Shown here: positions 9,271 to 19,195 of the stretch, piece by piece | Numbering within the stretch: position 1 is the first letter of the stretch | How the letters are laid out: the number at the start of each line of letters is the position of its first letter | NCBI RefSeq assembly: GCF_001955535.1 | Contig: NZ_MPVN01000001.1 | Location: forward strand, 1,302,001 to 1,366,000 | Direction: 5' to 3' | Length of the DNA: 64,000 nucleotides | Source: Paenibacillus sp. FSL H7-0326 | GTDB taxonomy: Bacteria; Bacillota; Bacilli; Paenibacillales; Paenibacillaceae | Position numbers and translations under genes: made by a program | The notes under the pieces: model-generated | The model's database searches: none | What the model saw: the letters and a program-made list of their open reading frames with translations, nothing else | What the model was told of the DNA's origin: nothing

Positions 9271-10860
9271 TTATGTCTTTTCGATGTTAGTTATTTTATA
9301 CAAAAAGTAATCAAAATCAGCGTGTTTACGGGTACCGCCAAGATCCTGCACACAGAGACCAATGTAAGTTCCTGTAAATCGGATGTATTCCGGAGATTCA
9401 TCGGACAGATGTGTGACATCCAGCCATCCACCTGCTGGATACCAGGATGAGTCATCATCGCATGCAAAGTAAAAGCAGGCACGGTCATACTCATACACAA
9501 CCTTCAACCGAATTCGATTCTCGGATTTTAGTGGAATATCCTCCAACAGTTCGTCGTATATTCCGTATCTCGACTGAAGAATTCCCAAGCACATTCCCTT
9601 CTCTTCATGATAGGTGACCCGTAGATAGAGGTAGTCTTTGGTATCGTAGTACAGAATCAGTCCTGCCATTTGCTGCGGATGGTCCGGCGCAAATTCCAGG
9701 CAGGTTTCAACTTCACATCTGAAATCCTGAAGCCTCCGGGCGACCATGCTTTGTCTGTGTGTCGAGCTCATGGATTCCATCCCGCGCAAGCGCAAGTAAC
9801 CGGGTCGTTCCGTCAGGCTGAGCCAAGATGAATCGGGTGGTATACGAAGGGTATTCCAATCGTTACGTAGCTCTGATTGATCGAAATGATCCATTTCCGG
9901 GACCGGTTCAAATGGAACTGACGAGATTTTCGGTGCAGGCACCGAAACCTCCGGATGCCGACCACCGTTAGACAGCTTCAGCCAGCCTTCATCGCTCCAC
10001 GTACACGGTTGAAGAGCAGTCTCACGTCCAAGGATGCAAAATTTCTCCTGAACTGGCCTTCCGACCAGATGAGCCATATACCATTCACCCATGTGAGTTT
10101 CGACAAGACTGCCGTGACCAGCCTTCTGCAGAGTCAACTCCGGCCTGCCGTATGATGTAAGAATTGGATTCCCCGGATCAACTTCATAAGGACCTTGCAG
10201 GGAACGAGAGCGGGCTACCGTAACGGCATGTTCATAACCCGTACCGCCTTCAGCCGTAATCAAGTAATAATAGTCTTGGTATTTATATAGATGAGGCGCT
10301 TCTGTCAGCCCCAGTTCTGTTCCCTTAAAAATGTTAATGGCAGGTCCGATCAGTTTTTGCTCCTGAACAGAATATTCCTGCAGCACGACGCCTGCAAACC
10401 GATTTTTGCCCTTCCGGTGATCCCAGATCATGTTAACCAGCCACTTGCGACCATCTTCATCGTGAAACAAGGAAGGATCGAAGCCGCTGCTGTTCAGAAA
10501 TACCGGTTCGGACCATGGCCCTTCGATATCTGTTGCGGTCACAAGGTAATTGTGAGTATCTTTGAAAGCCCCTACACGACTTTTGACATCTGTGTAGATC
10601 AGGTAAAATACGCCGTTGTCGTAGCTAAGGCATGGCGCCCATACCCCTCCGGAATTAATGTTCCCTTCCATGTTCAGCTGAGTGCTACGGGTCAGCGGAG
10701 AAGTTATCGGCCGCCAATGAATCAGGTCCCGGGAATGGTGAATACGTACACCCGGGAACCATTCGAAGGTGGAAGTGGCGATATAATAATCTTCCCCCGC
10801 CCTGCATATGGACGGATCGGGATGGAAACCGGGAAGAATGGGGTTGGTAATCATATTCAT
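9271..10860 (-). CDS. GH43 family beta-xylosidase / alpha-L-arabinofuranosidase
   Basis: 529 residues with no signal peptide, so cytoplasmic. The N-terminal five-bladed propeller begins with NPILPGFHPDPSICR, whose Asp is the GH43 catalytic base. A Glu in the LTEAPHLYK motif near residue 185 is the expected acid, and the pKa-modulating Asp is in SGFDPSLFHDEDG. The last 200 residues form the beta-sandwich domain typical of XynB-type beta-xylosidases (YYDTKDYLYLRVTYHEEKG). It is the last gene of the operon, 58 bases after the pentonate dehydratase, so it would release xylose or arabinose from imported oligosaccharides. Xylosidase is more likely than arabinosidase from the domain layout. Confidence 0.9.
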   Translation of the reverse strand: MNMITNPILPGFHPDPSICRAGEDYYIATSTFEWFPGVRIHHSRDLIHWRPITSPLTRSTQLNMEGNINSGGVWAPCLSYDNGVFYLIYTDVKSRVGAFKDTHNYLVTATDIEGPWSEPVFLNSSGFDPSLFHDEDGRKWLVNMIWDHRKGKNRFAGVVLQEYSVQEQKLIGPAINIFKGTELGLTEAPHLYKYQDYYYLITAEGGTGYEHAVTVARSRSLQGPYEVDPGNPILTSYGRPELTLQKAGHGSLVETHMGEWYMAHLVGRPVQEKFCILGRETALQPCTWSDEGWLKLSNGGRHPEVSVPAPKISSVPFEPVPEMDHFDQSELRNDWNTLRIPPDSSWLSLTERPGYLRLRGMESMSSTHRQSMVARRLQDFRCEVETCLEFAPDHPQQMAGLILYYDTKDYLYLRVTYHEEKGMCLGILQSRYGIYDELLEDIPLKSENRIRLKVVYEYDRACFYFACDDDSSWYPAGGWLDVTHLSDESPEYIRFTGTYIGLCVQDLGGTRKHADFDYFLYKITNIEKT

Positions 10861-10918
10861 TATAGAAGCAACCTCCGGTATTCAAATAATGGCAGATACA
10901 ACAAATGATAAAAATGCG

Positions 10919-12892
10919 TCACCATGCCAGCGCTTTTTTGCCGGCTTCCAGGGCAGTTATGATCCGGTCTACATCATATATATTCCCTCTCCATGTTCCG
11001 CCGCTGACAGCTTGCAGCGCAGCCCAAAGCCTGGTATCATCCGGCAAGTTTTCATCAGGACGCATATCTGGATGAAAGGTCCTTAGAGCCAGAATGAAAG
11101 CTCCTTCTTCTGGCGAAAACTCCGTATCTCCTTCTCCAATGAAGTTCACGCTGCCCTCCAGCTTGCCCCGATCCACAACGATGTCAATCAAGTCGCCGTT
11201 CCGGAGTTTGCCTATGGGCCCTCCTGCCAGCGCTTCGGGCCCAACATGGCCGATACATGCTCCGGTTGAAACCCCCGAGAAGCGAGCATCAGTGATGAGG
11301 GAAACATACTTCCCAAAAGACAAATGCTTGAGCGCAGAGGTAAGCTGATACGTTTCCTCCATCCCGGTTCCTGAAGGTCCACGACCGAGCAGTACAACAA
11401 CGTCGCCAGCCAGAACCCCGCCAGTCTTAATGGCACGGATTGCCTCGCGTTCAGTTGTAAATACCTTTGCCCGTCCACGATGCCGGTACACGCCATGCTC
11501 ATCCAGCACATCAGGATCAATGGATGTGGATTTGATGACAGAGCCTTCTGGCGCGATATTTCCGGTTGGAAAGGTCACCGTCGAAGAAATCCCAAGACGC
11601 TGCGAGTGCTCTCTGCTCATGATCACACTGTCCGGATCAATGCCGTCTTTCTCTTCCAATTGCTTGCGTATGAGATGACGACGTTCCGACGATTCCCACC
11701 AATCCAGCACTTCATCCAGTGATGCACCTGTTACTGTAAGTACAGATTCATCCAGCAGACCAAGCTGTCTAAGGTGAAGCATAACCTCAGGAACACCTCC
11801 GGCCTGAAAAACCCGTATGGTCGGATGAAAGATCGGTCCGTTCGGCAGAGCACTAACCAGTCTTGGAACGTTCTTGTTCACCTGTATCCAGTCCTGTACC
11901 GTTGGCACAGTTAAACCCGCTGCATGGGCAGCAGCCGGGATGTGAAGAAGCAGGTTAGTAGATCCGCCGAACGCGGCATGAACGGCCATGGCATTGCGAA
12001 TTGACGCATCTGTAACAATGTCTGCCATCTTGATCCCTTGGGACTCCATGTTGATCAGTGCACGCGAAGATTGGCGCGCCATCTCGAACCAGATCGGCTG
12101 CCCTGAAGGTGCCAGAGCGGCATGCGGCACCGTCATGCCCAATGCCTCTGCTACCACCTGGGCAGTTGCCGCGGTCCCCAGAAACTGACAGCCGCCGCCG
12201 GGTGTAGCGCATGCCCGGCATCCCAGCTCCGATGCCATTTCAAGAGAGAGCTCTCCATTCGCGTACCTTGCACCAATGGTTTGAATTTTACCTGCATCCT
12301 CCCCATCGGTAGGCGGAAGCGTAACGCCGCCGGGAACAATAACTCCGGGCAGCTGCGGCATACCTGCAAGTGCAAGCATCATGGCAGGCAGCCCTTTATC
12401 ACAAGTTGCAACACCGAGCACGCCTTTTCGCGTGGGCAGGGATCGAATCAATCTGCGGAATACCATCGCGGCATCGTTTCGGTATGGCAGTGAGTCGAAC
12501 ATGCCGGTTGTTCCTTGAGACCTTCCGTCGCATGGGTCGCTGACATAGCCAGCAAACGGGATTCCTCCGTGGCTTGATATTTCTTCTGCGGCAGCTTTCA
12601 TCAGTAAACCGACTTCCCAGTGTCCTGTATGGTAGCCAAGAGCTGCGGGACTACCATCTTCATTACGGATACCGCCCTGTGTACTTAAGATTAGAAACTG
12701 TTTTCCGTTCAATTCTCCAGGCTTCCAGCCCATTCCGACATTCTGAGACATGCCGAACAAGTCGCCGCTTGGAGCGTTCCGCAGCAAATCATCGGTTAAA
12801 GGCAGACGTCCTGTTGCGCCTGGAGCATGCGCTATAATATCATAGCTGCTTGACTCCTTTTCCCCCATAATCGACACAATCTGTTCGTACAT
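10919..12892 (-). CDS. YjhG/YagF family D-xylonate dehydratase
   Basis: IlvD/Edd-family dehydratase of the YjhG/YagF branch, 657 residues, the branch's usual size. Cysteines for the Fe-S cluster are seen in DPCDGRSQG (about residue 118) and in [12 protein letters not shown] (about 162), with further conserved [13 protein letters not shown] near 225. Known members convert D-xylonate to 2-keto-3-deoxy-D-xylonate. The flanking semialdehyde dehydrogenase and FAH-family dehydratase supply the next two steps of the Weimberg pathway, which supports the assignment. L-arabonate remains possible as a substrate. ATG 12892 has GGGAGG upstream and lies 16 bases after the dehydrogenase stop. Confidence 0.9.
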   Translation of the reverse strand: MYEQIVSIMGEKESSSYDIIAHAPGATGRLPLTDDLLRNAPSGDLFGMSQNVGMGWKPGELNGKQFLILSTQGGIRNEDGSPAALGYHTGHWEVGLLMKAAAEEISSHGGIPFAGYVSDPCDGRSQGTTGMFDSLPYRNDAAMVFRRLIRSLPTRKGVLGVATCDKGLPAMMLALAGMPQLPGVIVPGGVTLPPTDGEDAGKIQTIGARYANGELSLEMASELGCRACATPGGGCQFLGTAATAQVVAEALGMTVPHAALAPSGQPIWFEMARQSSRALINMESQGIKMADIVTDASIRNAMAVHAAFGGSTNLLLHIPAAAHAAGLTVPTVQDWIQVNKNVPRLVSALPNGPIFHPTIRVFQAGGVPEVMLHLRQLGLLDESVLTVTGASLDEVLDWWESSERRHLIRKQLEEKDGIDPDSVIMSREHSQRLGISSTVTFPTGNIAPEGSVIKSTSIDPDVLDEHGVYRHRGRAKVFTTEREAIRAIKTGGVLAGDVVVLLGRGPSGTGMEETYQLTSALKHLSFGKYVSLITDARFSGVSTGACIGHVGPEALAGGPIGKLRNGDLIDIVVDRGKLEGSVNFIGEGDTEFSPEEGAFILALRTFHPDMRPDENLPDDTRLWAALQAVSGGTWRGNIYDVDRIITALEAGKKALAW

Positions 12893-12908
12893 GGTAGCCT
12901 CCCACAGT

Positions 12909-14375
12909 TTATGACTTCACAAAGACTGTTTTGATCGCCGTAAAAAACTCGATTGCCGCTTGCCCCTGTTCTCTGGAATGCGAGCTTGACATCTTCATTC
13001 CACCGAACGGTGCCTGCAGTTCTACGCCAGCAGTTTCCGCATTAATTCTTACGAGTCCGGCATCCATATCCCGGATGAAGGAGAGCATGGCCCCGACGTT
13101 TTGTGTATAGATTGAAGCACTCAAACCATAATCGCTGTCATTTGCGAGCGCGATGGCCTCTTCCAAGGAATCCACCGGAATCAAGGCCAGGACCGGTCCG
13201 AATATTTCTTCCCGGGCAATGGACATGTGCGGTTCGACACCTTCAAATACCGTCGGCTGTACATAAAATCCTTCTGCGAGCTCAGGATTGTCCGGTCTTT
13301 TTCCTCCAGCGAGCAGAACGGCACCTTCATCCTGCCCTTTTTGAATGTAACCAAGCACGGTATTAAGCTGACCTTCACTAGCACATGGCCCCATCCAGCT
13401 TCCTGAAGACATGCCGTCCCCCAAACGGATTTCCTGGATTTGTGACAGAAGTTTTTCTTTAAAGGCATCGTATACTTTTCGTTCAATAATGACCTTACTA
13501 GTGGCTGTGCATTTTTGGCCGGTTGATTTCAAGCCGCCGCTGATGGTGGCCTCAACAGCCAAATCCAAATCAGCGTCTGCCGCGATGATAATCGGGTTTT
13601 TGCCACCCATCTCAAGCTGATACTTGGCTCCGCGAGCAAGTGCAGCGGCACCGACCCGCTTCCCAACTTCATTGGACCCTGTAAACGTTATTCCATTTAC
13701 ATCGGGGTGCTCAGCAAGTGCAGAGCCGATTACCGAGCCTTTTCCGCTCACGAGATTGAGAACACCAGCTGGGATGCCGGCTTCCTCAAAACATTCCAAA
13801 ACCTTGGCTGCTGTAACCGCCGTTTCCTGAGCTGGCTTCAATACAACGGTGTTGCCATAGATCAATGCCGGTGCTGTTTTCCAGATGGGAATAGCCACCG
13901 GAAAGTTCCAAGGTGCAATTACACCTACTACGCCAAGCGGCACACGGGTCGTGAACATTAGTGCTTCTCTATCCGTCGAGGGAATCACATCACCCGTTTT
14001 GCGCATGCCTTCCCCTGCGTAATATCTCAAAATGGCGACGCCGCGCATCGTTTCTCCTTTGGCTTCCGGGAATGTTTTCCCCATTTCTCTGGTCATGGCT
14101 TCCGCCACCTCGTCAGCCCGGCGTTCCAGCACATTTGCGGCTTGGAAAAGATAATTTCCCCGTTCCGCACCCGTTAAGTTCCGCCAGGCCTTTGCTGCTT
14201 CTTTTGCGGATGTGACTGCATTGTTCAGGTCCTCTACACCCGAGGCGGGCACATAACCCACAATTTCTTTTCGATTCGCCGGATTAATGCTCGGTTCCGT
14301 CATTCCGGATGTTGGTTTCACCCATTCCCCGTTAATAAAATTGTTATAGGTCTGCTCTAACTGAAATGCGCTCAT
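12909..14375 (-). CDS. 2-oxoglutarate semialdehyde (2,5-dioxovalerate) dehydrogenase
   Basis: NAD(P)-dependent aldehyde dehydrogenase, 488 residues from ATG 14375, which has AAGGAGGGTG at good spacing; an in-frame GTG nine bases upstream is less likely. Family landmarks in order are [12 protein letters not shown] (cofactor-binding loop, about 155), [12 protein letters not shown] (about 235), LEMGGKNP with the general base Glu (about 258) and GQKCTATSK with the catalytic Cys (about 292). Sequence style and operon position point to the last step of the Weimberg pathway, oxidation of 2-oxoglutarate semialdehyde to 2-oxoglutarate. It starts 21 bases after the FAH-family gene. Confidence 0.88.
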   Translation of the reverse strand: MSAFQLEQTYNNFINGEWVKPTSGMTEPSINPANRKEIVGYVPASGVEDLNNAVTSAKEAAKAWRNLTGAERGNYLFQAANVLERRADEVAEAMTREMGKTFPEAKGETMRGVAILRYYAGEGMRKTGDVIPSTDREALMFTTRVPLGVVGVIAPWNFPVAIPIWKTAPALIYGNTVVLKPAQETAVTAAKVLECFEEAGIPAGVLNLVSGKGSVIGSALAEHPDVNGITFTGSNEVGKRVGAAALARGAKYQLEMGGKNPIIIAADADLDLAVEATISGGLKSTGQKCTATSKVIIERKVYDAFKEKLLSQIQEIRLGDGMSSGSWMGPCASEGQLNTVLGYIQKGQDEGAVLLAGGKRPDNPELAEGFYVQPTVFEGVEPHMSIAREEIFGPVLALIPVDSLEEAIALANDSDYGLSASIYTQNVGAMLSFIRDMDAGLVRINAETAGVELQAPFGGMKMSSSHSREQGQAAIEFFTAIKTVFVKS

Positions 14376-14396
14376 CGCATTCACCCTCCTTCTAAA

Positions 14397-15272
14397 CTAG
14401 TTTGAAATGACAGGATTGATTAGTGTCCCGATATCACTTATGGATATTTCAATGCGGTCTCCTGGTTCAAGGGTGAAATCATTCGGAGGCACGATGTTAG
14501 TGCCTGTCAAAAGTACCGTACCGTCATACAAATCGTTATCCCTTGCCAAAAAGGAAACCAGTTCATCCAGCTTACGGTTTAATTCACTCGTACTCGCTTC
14601 ACTTTTAACAACCACTACTTCATCGCGATAGATCTGGCAGACGATGCTGAATTCATATGGATTCTTGACCGTTTCTGCCAGTCGAATAGCAGGACCTATG
14701 GAACAGGAATTGCGCCATATTTTGGCTTGTGGCAGATACAACGGGTTTTCCCCCTCGATATCGCGGCAGCTCATGTCATTTCCGGCGATGTATCCCACAA
14801 TGCTGCCATCTGCGGCAAGCACCAATCCAAGCTCAGGCTCCGGGATCTGCCAAGTAGAATCGCTGCGTAGCGTGACAGCCTCATTCGGTCCAATAGTCCT
14901 GGCTGCTGTGGATTTAAAAAAAATCTCCGGTCTCTCTGCGTCATAGACCTTATCGTAAAAAGTTTCCGCATCCAACTTTCCATCTGTAGCTTCATAATTC
15001 CGCGCTTCCCGGCTCCGCTGATAAGTAACACCCGCTGCCCACACTTCCGGAGCTTCCACTGGTGTGGTCAGGTGCAGAGAAGTCCAATCATCGGTCAGCT
15101 TGTTCAACGGTATAAGAGCGCTTTCAATCAATTGAACCGGAGTAACATCTTTCTCCTTTGCCTGATAAATTAAAGTCATAAAATCTGCTTGCGGCAAACG
15201 ATACGCTTTTTCATCATCCGTAACGGCTGCCAACCACTTCTGTTGTCCATCCAAAAATCGAATAATTCTCAT
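14397..15272 (-). CDS. FAH-family 2-keto-3-deoxy-pentonate dehydratase
   Basis: Fumarylacetoacetate-hydrolase-fold protein, 291 residues. The metal-binding acidic residues appear in the pattern PEPELGLVL (about residue 155) and GNDMSCRDIEG (about 180), followed by LPQAKIW with the conserved lysine. An N-terminal 85-residue extension precedes the fold, as in bacterial 2-keto-3-deoxy-D-arabinonate/xylonate dehydratases. Between the two other Weimberg enzymes it most plausibly turns 2-keto-3-deoxy-pentonate into 2-oxoglutarate semialdehyde. It is the first gene of the operon and is divergent from the AraC regulator, so the promoter lies in 15273-15441. Confidence 0.82.
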   Translation of the reverse strand: MRIIRFLDGQQKWLAAVTDDEKAYRLPQADFMTLIYQAKEKDVTPVQLIESALIPLNKLTDDWTSLHLTTPVEAPEVWAAGVTYQRSREARNYEATDGKLDAETFYDKVYDAERPEIFFKSTAARTIGPNEAVTLRSDSTWQIPEPELGLVLAADGSIVGYIAGNDMSCRDIEGENPLYLPQAKIWRNSCSIGPAIRLAETVKNPYEFSIVCQIYRDEVVVVKSEASTSELNRKLDELVSFLARDNDLYDGTVLLTGTNIVPPNDFTLEPGDRIEISISDIGTLINPVISN

Positions 15273-15441
15273 TACAGCTTGCCCCCAATCTCCCTACCGG
15301 GTTGATAACACTACCTTAACACCAGAGATGATTCATGACGATATACTAATCACTCCGGCAACTTATCCTTTTCACGCATTATTTTTCTGTTAAGATAAAT
15401 CTATCCGCATTTGGAATACAGAGCATTACAAGGAGGTAGCT

Positions 15442-16356
15442 GTGACCAAAATTTCAGAAGCCGTATATTTAGGCCGTCTGCCTGATGTTCGCATGTCTTT
15501 TCAATTGTTGGGACTGCATGCAAGACAAGTAGATTCCAAATGGACGTATCCGTCTCATGAGCATTCCATGTATGAAATTCACTGGATGCTCGACGGTGAG
15601 ATGAACATGGTGGTCAACGGTCAGTCGTACAGTCAATCCATTGGAGACCTTCTGTTTATCCGTCCAGGTATGACTCACTCCTGCACTGGTGCCGGACCGC
15701 AGGGTTTCACATACTTCTCCGTTCATTTCAGCGTACACGATACCTCTTTCTGCAGAGAACTCAACCGCTGCAAGGACATTTATTATCCGGCAAATTCGAG
15801 CCTCACTTTAGGATTGTCCTCTTCACTGTGTACCTTGTATGATCTGGCCAGAGAGCACTTATCCATGCCGTTGTCTTCCTCCAAACAGATGAAGGTTCAT
15901 GCCGCCGTATTCGAACTGCTCGGCTCCCTGGTTGGCCAGTTATCCCAGAATGTATCCGTTACCTTATCCAGAAAAGAGACCATTGCCCACCAAATTGCCG
16001 AGCACATTGAGGACTCCGTAAGATATATCCACCTTCATGGTGACGTTCGGGAAAGCGAACGAACCTGGATCCAAGACATCGCCAAGTCGCTGAAGATTAG
16101 CCCTTCACAGATCAACCGGATCTTTCGGGAGGTATACGGTACAGCCCCGCGCAGGTTTCTGTCAGAAACACTTCTGAACGAAGCTCAGCGGCTGTTAAAA
16201 CAAACAGACTTGAATATTGACCATATTGCGATGATGCTTGGATACAAGACCAACGCGCATTTCAGCCGTCAGTTCAAGCGATGGACAGGCATTACGCCAA
16301 GCGAGTTTCGTATCCATTCCCAGCGAATTGCTGCAGAGGAGCATTTCGGTGATTGA
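15442..16356 (+). CDS. AraC-family regulator with N-terminal cupin domain
   Basis: 304 residues, starting at GTG 15442 with AAGGAGGT seven bases upstream. Residues about 25-110 form a cupin (HEHSMYEIHWMLDGEMNMVV, then GDLLFIRPGMTHSC), the usual sugar-binding half. The C-terminal 100 residues hold two helix-turn-helix units, the second ending MLGYKTNAHFSRQFKRWTGITPSEFR. It is divergent from the FAH/ALDH/YjhG/GH43 operon with a shared 169-base promoter region, so it is the likely activator of that operon, responding to a pentose or pentonate (inference). Confidence 0.88.
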   Translation: MTKISEAVYLGRLPDVRMSFQLLGLHARQVDSKWTYPSHEHSMYEIHWMLDGEMNMVVNGQSYSQSIGDLLFIRPGMTHSCTGAGPQGFTYFSVHFSVHDTSFCRELNRCKDIYYPANSSLTLGLSSSLCTLYDLAREHLSMPLSSSKQMKVHAAVFELLGSLVGQLSQNVSVTLSRKETIAHQIAEHIEDSVRYIHLHGDVRESERTWIQDIAKSLKISPSQINRIFREVYGTAPRRFLSETLLNEAQRLLKQTDLNIDHIAMMLGYKTNAHFSRQFKRWTGITPSEFRIHSQRIAAEEHFGD

Positions 16357-16370
16357 AGAACCTTTCCACA

Positions 16371-16409
16371 GAAATAAGCAGCTGCCGGGTTACGGCAGCT
16401 GCTTATTTC
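16371..16409. terminator. bidirectional terminator
   Basis: A 17-bp stem, GAAATAAGCAGCTGCCG with its complement, closes on a five-base loop and has T-rich ends on both strands. It sits between the convergent AraC regulator and glycerate kinase genes and probably ends both transcripts. Confidence 0.85.
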
Positions 16410-16499
16410 ATAACAGAGTTCGAATCTGTGCAGCCCATTGCCTCATATTCTCTTGCTCTAGTCCCTGCCCTTATCCTGCTTGTCAATCAGGATTATTGC

Positions 16500-17639
16500 T
16501 CAAGCCAGCTTCAAGATCCGACCAATGTTCTCACAGGTTCTCTTCACATTTTGAGGTCCTTCAGCTAACAGCTTCTCAATGTCTGAAGCGCCTGGCACGA
16601 TGCCAAAGATTGCGTCAATTCCTTCTTCGTACAACACCTCAACACCTTCGCCGATATACCCTGCCAGTGCAATCACTTTCTTACCTTCCAGCTTGGCCGC
16701 CTTCGCAACACCATATGGTGTCTTGCCAAATTTGGTCTGGAAGTCCATACCGCCTTCTCCGGTGAAACAGTAATCCGCCAATGCCAGCTTGCTGCGAAGC
16801 CCCGTGTACTCAATCACGATATCGATGCCACGCTGCAGGGTTGCCTGGGTAAAGATAAGCAATCCTGCTCCAAGACCGCCTGCTGCTCCTGCACCAGGGA
16901 TATCACGAATATCTTTGCCGAGCTGTTCTTTGACCACAGCTGCATAATTCGCAAGATTCGCATCGAGTGTGAGTACCATTTCAGGTGTTGCTCCTTTTTG
17001 CGGTCCAAAGACATGAGAGGCTCCCGTTTCTCCACACAGTGGATTTGTCACATCACAAGCCACGATGATCTCTACATCTGCAAGGCGGGCATCAAGCTCA
17101 CTTATATCGATCTTGGCAAGCTCACCAAGACTTCCTCCGCCGCGCGGCAGTGTGTGCCCCTCCGTATCCAGAAACTTCACACCAAGTGCCTCTGCCATAC
17201 CTGCACCGCCATCATTGGTTGCACTGCCGCCAATACCAATAATGATCTTCTTGATGCCTTGATCCAGACATTCCTTAATCAGTTCACCTGTTCCATAGGT
17301 CGTTGTAATCAGAGGATTCTTTGTTTCCTTGGTCACAAGATGGATCCCACTCGCAGAAGCCATCTCAATCGCAGCGGTCACACCATCCCCCATGATTCCG
17401 TATTTGGCAGTAACAGCCTGGCCAAGCGGGCCTAGCACCTCTTTTTCAACAATTTTACCCCCTGTTGCATCAACGAGAGATTGAACCGTTCCTTCGCCAC
17501 CGTCTGCCATAGGAACATGTACATAAGTCGCTTCTGGAAATGCTTTACGCAAACCTGCCTCCATTGCTACACAGACTTCCTTTGCCGTCATGCTTTCTTT
17601 GAAAGAATCGGGTGCAAGCAAAAATGTTGGTTGTTTCAT
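16500..17639 (-). CDS. glxK: glycerate kinase (GlxK/GarK family)
   Basis: 379 residues, family length. It begins FLLAPDSFKESMTAKEV, the GlxK signature, and has the conserved MADGGEGT (about 47) and GIGGSATNDGGAGMAEALG (about 130) motifs. It phosphorylates D-glycerate with ATP, giving 2- or 3-phosphoglycerate. ATG 17639 is preferred over GTG 17648 because GAGGTGAGAGGG leads directly to it. The GntP-family permease gene ends 42 bases upstream, so the pair probably imports and phosphorylates glycerate or a related sugar acid. Confidence 0.92.
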   Translation of the reverse strand: MKQPTFLLAPDSFKESMTAKEVCVAMEAGLRKAFPEATYVHVPMADGGEGTVQSLVDATGGKIVEKEVLGPLGQAVTAKYGIMGDGVTAAIEMASASGIHLVTKETKNPLITTTYGTGELIKECLDQGIKKIIIGIGGSATNDGGAGMAEALGVKFLDTEGHTLPRGGGSLGELAKIDISELDARLADVEIIVACDVTNPLCGETGASHVFGPQKGATPEMVLTLDANLANYAAVVKEQLGKDIRDIPGAGAAGGLGAGLLIFTQATLQRGIDIVIEYTGLRSKLALADYCFTGEGGMDFQTKFGKTPYGVAKAAKLEGKKVIALAGYIGEGVEVLYEEGIDAIFGIVPGASDIEKLLAEGPQNVKRTCENIGRILKLA

Positions 17640-17681
17640 CCCTCTCACCTCATAAATTCATTTAATAATATTCACTTCACC

Positions 17682-18980
17682 TTATAAGAAAAATCCGTAG
17701 AGCAATGTAGCTACAATCGTCATCGTTCCACCGACAATCGCTTCATATGGCACAAGTCCCATACGCTGCTTAATCGACATGTTCATACTTCCTGCCGTAA
17801 CATGGAAATAGTTACCTTGTGGCAGGGAGTCAATAACAGTAGCACCTGTGTGGACCATTGCTGCCGCTGCGAGAGGTGCTGTACCCATATTCAGGATCGC
17901 TTCACCGAATGATCCGGTTGCCAGAATAACACCTGTTGAAGTTGAAGCGGTTGCGGCTGCCATCAAAATACCTGCAATCGGTGCAAGGAAGGTACCGGAA
18001 ATACCGGAAGCTTCGATAATACTTACGACCTGTGTGGATAGATCCGAATTCGAGATTAGTCCTGCAATACCACCTGCACCCAGCAGGATAAGAACGGTTG
18101 CGGTCATTTTATTAAGCCCGGATGCGGAGTAGTCCAGAATTTTGTTTGCTTTTCCCATCGCCAGCATCCCGATGATCCCTGCGATCGGCAGGATAAACAT
18201 AGCGTCTACTTTAAAGCTAGCAAGCAAATCGATGCCCAAGATGGAACCGATCGGGTTAATCATCAGCAGGATGACAGCTACGAGCGGTGCCACAATGGCC
18301 GTTTTGAGAGGTGGATATTTGGAAGCATCCACTTCTTCATCATTTACCGCTTCTTCAGCCGACACCATTGCTCCTTTATTCTTCAGCAAGGACGCTACGA
18401 TAACGGTTACAGCTAGTCCAAACAGAGCAGGAATGAACCCTGCGATCATGACTTGACTCAAATCTAAATTAAATCCGTTTGCTGCTGCAATCGTATTCGG
18501 ATTAGGAGAAATGATATTCCCTGCTTTACCCCCTCCTGAGAGCGCAAGCAAGAGTGCAATCTTCGAAATGCCCATTTTGTTACCCACTGACAAGGCAATG
18601 GGTGCAACGATCAGTACTGCGACTGGAATAAATACACCTACGGCTGTAATAATCATTGTGGCAAGTGCAAGTGCGAGAATCGCCTTGCCGCCGCCAAATT
18701 TTCTCACGATCGCCTGCGCGATTGTTTCGGCAGCACCGGACTCCATCATCACGCCAGCCAGTACACCTGCGGCGAGTACCCGGAGAACCGTACCCATAAC
18801 ACTTTGTGTTCCACCAACAAGCACATCAATCGTTTCTTGCAGATTGGCTCCACCAATCAATGACCCAATTATGGCTCCCAGAAATAATGCATACACCGGA
18901 TTTAGCTTTCTCAAGATGAGGATGATCGCAATGGCAAGTCCGACGAGCGCCCCGATCCAACTGATGGTTAATCCGTCCAT
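17682..18980 (-). CDS. GntP-family sugar-acid:proton symporter
   Basis: 432 residues, almost wholly hydrophobic with about twelve predicted helices. The family motif GGGKAGNIISPNPNTIAAANGF (split here as GGGKAGNIISPNP then NTIAAANGF, about residues 150-170) is intact, as is the C-terminal HTGATVIDSLPQGNYFH region. Known GntP members carry gluconate, glycerate or other sugar acids. The co-transcribed glycerate kinase suggests glycerate. A candidate cre site lies about 45 bases upstream of the start. Confidence 0.9.
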   Translation of the reverse strand: MDGLTISWIGALVGLAIAIILILRKLNPVYALFLGAIIGSLIGGANLQETIDVLVGGTQSVMGTVLRVLAAGVLAGVMMESGAAETIAQAIVRKFGGGKAILALALATMIITAVGVFIPVAVLIVAPIALSVGNKMGISKIALLLALSGGGKAGNIISPNPNTIAAANGFNLDLSQVMIAGFIPALFGLAVTVIVASLLKNKGAMVSAEEAVNDEEVDASKYPPLKTAIVAPLVAVILLMINPIGSILGIDLLASFKVDAMFILPIAGIIGMLAMGKANKILDYSASGLNKMTATVLILLGAGGIAGLISNSDLSTQVVSIIEASGISGTFLAPIAGILMAAATASTSTGVILATGSFGEAILNMGTAPLAAAAMVHTGATVIDSLPQGNYFHVTAGSMNMSIKQRMGLVPYEAIVGGTMTIVATLLYGFFL

Positions 18981-19023
18981 CTTTGTATGCCCCCTTATGT
19001 TTATTTATGAATTCGCTTTCTTG

Positions 19024-19038
19024 TTGAATACGCTTTCA
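19024..19038. promoter_or_regulatory. candidate CcpA (cre) site upstream of gntP-like operon
   Basis: TTGAATACGCTTTCA matches the cre consensus with one mismatch. It lies 44 bases upstream of the permease start, at the likely promoter. Confidence 0.45.
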
Positions 19039-19129
19039 GTATAAGATGAATTGAAGTTAAGAGATATTGATAAACGGACGATTTTTATTGTGCAAATGCA
19101 CAACCACAGCTTCATTTTTCTTCCAATTA

Positions 19130-19153
19130 AAAAACGGAGCACTGCGCTCCGTT
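19130..19153 (-). terminator. terminator of the S51 peptidase gene
   Basis: Eight-base arms AACGGAGC (19133-19140) and GCTCCGTT (19146-19153) are followed on the minus strand by a run of six T. Confidence 0.85.
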
Positions 19154-19160
19154 CTGATCA

Positions 19161-19195
19161 TTCCCTTATAAGTAGATAATTATCTACTTAGGGAA
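19161..19195. repeat. large palindrome over the S51 peptidase stop codon
   Basis: TTCCCT, three extra bases, then AAGTAGATAA mirrors TTATCTACTTAGGGAA, so 16-base arms pair with a three-base bulge. The stop codon of the peptidase gene lies inside. It has no T-run, and the real terminator follows it, so a protein-binding or mRNA-stability role is possible. Confidence 0.6.
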
